A DNA stretch of 5,262 nucleotides from an uncultured Dialister sp. (lineage in GTDB: Bacteria > Bacillota > Negativicutes > Veillonellales > Dialisteraceae), in the NCBI RefSeq assembly GCF_900541605.1, contig NZ_UQKJ01000124.1, positions 1-5,262 on the forward strand, in the 5' to 3' direction. The position numbers and the translations under genes are program-made. The number at the start of each line of letters is the position of its first letter. Positions within the stretch are counted from its first letter, which is position 1. The notes under the pieces were generated by a model. That model worked only from the letters and a program-made list of their open reading frames with translations. It did no database searches and was not told the DNA's origin. Of this stretch, positions 5,053-5,262 are shown in pieces.

Positions 5053-5260
5053 GCGGCAAAGCCTTATCCATCCTGCGTCTTTGCCGCGGCCCTTCTCCAA
5101 GGGCCTGCATTCTGGTGGATAACCCCACCTATTGAGGATACCGGTAAGCAAGTGCCCCCTTAGAGATGGAAGTTCTTCGGCCGGGCTCTAAGGTGCTCGC
5201 TTAATGGGCAGGCTATGCTCGCAAATGAGCCCGGCTTGGGCATCCTCTGCAGGATGCCCA
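5053..5260. other. Densely structured non-coding region of unknown function, running to the window end
   Basis: No gene is supported in 4867-5262. Strong inverted repeats follow one another: GCGGCAAAG/CTTTGCCGC (5053-5061 and 5079-5087), GGCCCTT/AAGGGCC (5088-5105), GGTGG/CCACC (5114-5129), a long interrupted stem 5146-5165 with 5186-5202, GCCGGGCTC/GAGCCCGGC (5180-5188 and 5227-5235, perfect 9 bp) and TGGGCATCCT/AGGATGCCCA (5237-5246 and 5251-5260, perfect 10 bp, 4-base loop). It does not match tmRNA, RNase P RNA or a T-box by the motifs I know. It may be a further repeat module, a leader RNA for a gene beyond the window, or a small RNA; I cannot decide the strand. Confidence 0.5.
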
Positions 5261-5262
5261 CA

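Noticed and set aside
4861..5151. Minus-strand open frame of 96 codons across the terminator and repeats
   Set aside because: It runs through an intrinsic terminator and repeat modules, has no convincing ribosome binding site and no recognisable domain.
5053..5260. Structured end region considered as tmRNA, RNase P RNA, 6S RNA or a T-box leader
   Set aside because: None of the conserved motifs I know for these RNAs is present, such as the T-box TGGNACCGCG or the RNase P core GAGGAAAGTCC.

Overview
The window looks like chromosomal DNA of an anaerobic Gram-negative-type Firmicute. My best guess is the class Negativicutes (Acidaminococcaceae or Veillonellaceae relatives), at low to moderate confidence. 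The basis is GC-rich codon use in the third position, strong AAGGAGG ribosome binding sites before most genes, a tripartite TRAP carrier, a CoA-metabolism gene, and long spacers packed with short repeats. No marker gene here fixes the taxon.

Layout: all five recognisable genes are on the + strand. Bases 97-1884 carry the two membrane subunits of a TRAP transporter, a small DctQ-type permease and a large DctM-type permease with no spacer between them, closed by a strong intrinsic terminator at 1896-1938. The substrate-binding DctP subunit is not in the window and may lie upstream of base 1. Three unrelated housekeeping or metabolic genes follow, each apparently its own transcription unit: an Ogt/MGMT-type methylated-DNA repair protein (2307-2768), a crotonase-fold acyl-CoA enzyme that lacks the two hydratase glutamates (3108-3905), and an alpha/beta-hydrolase of the esterase D / enterochelin-esterase type (4168-4866). 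A near-symmetrical terminator closes the last gene (4944-4986).

The genes look ordinary; the spacers do not. Four spacers of about 260-420 bp (1885-2306, 2769-3107, 3906-4167, 4867-5262) are built from the same modules in different orders and orientations. The first module is a 19-base box close to TGGGTAGAGTCACTGGCAC, seen seven times in both orientations and often as inverted pairs. The second is a set of heptamer tandem arrays of three sequence types: GAGTTGA, TRRMAGC-like (TAGAAGC/TGGAAGC) and ATTCCTA. The third is a set of GC-rich hairpins, including one of the form GCGGC-3 nt-GCCGC. The best-preserved unit, 3923-4090, is a 168-bp imperfect inverted repeat that could fold along most of its length. 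The last 260 bases hold several perfect inverted repeats, two of which are mutually exclusive.

The genes do not form one pathway. They share a neighbourhood, and the repeats separate them into short transcription units. I see no defence system, CRISPR array, phage, insertion-sequence transposase, tRNA or rRNA.
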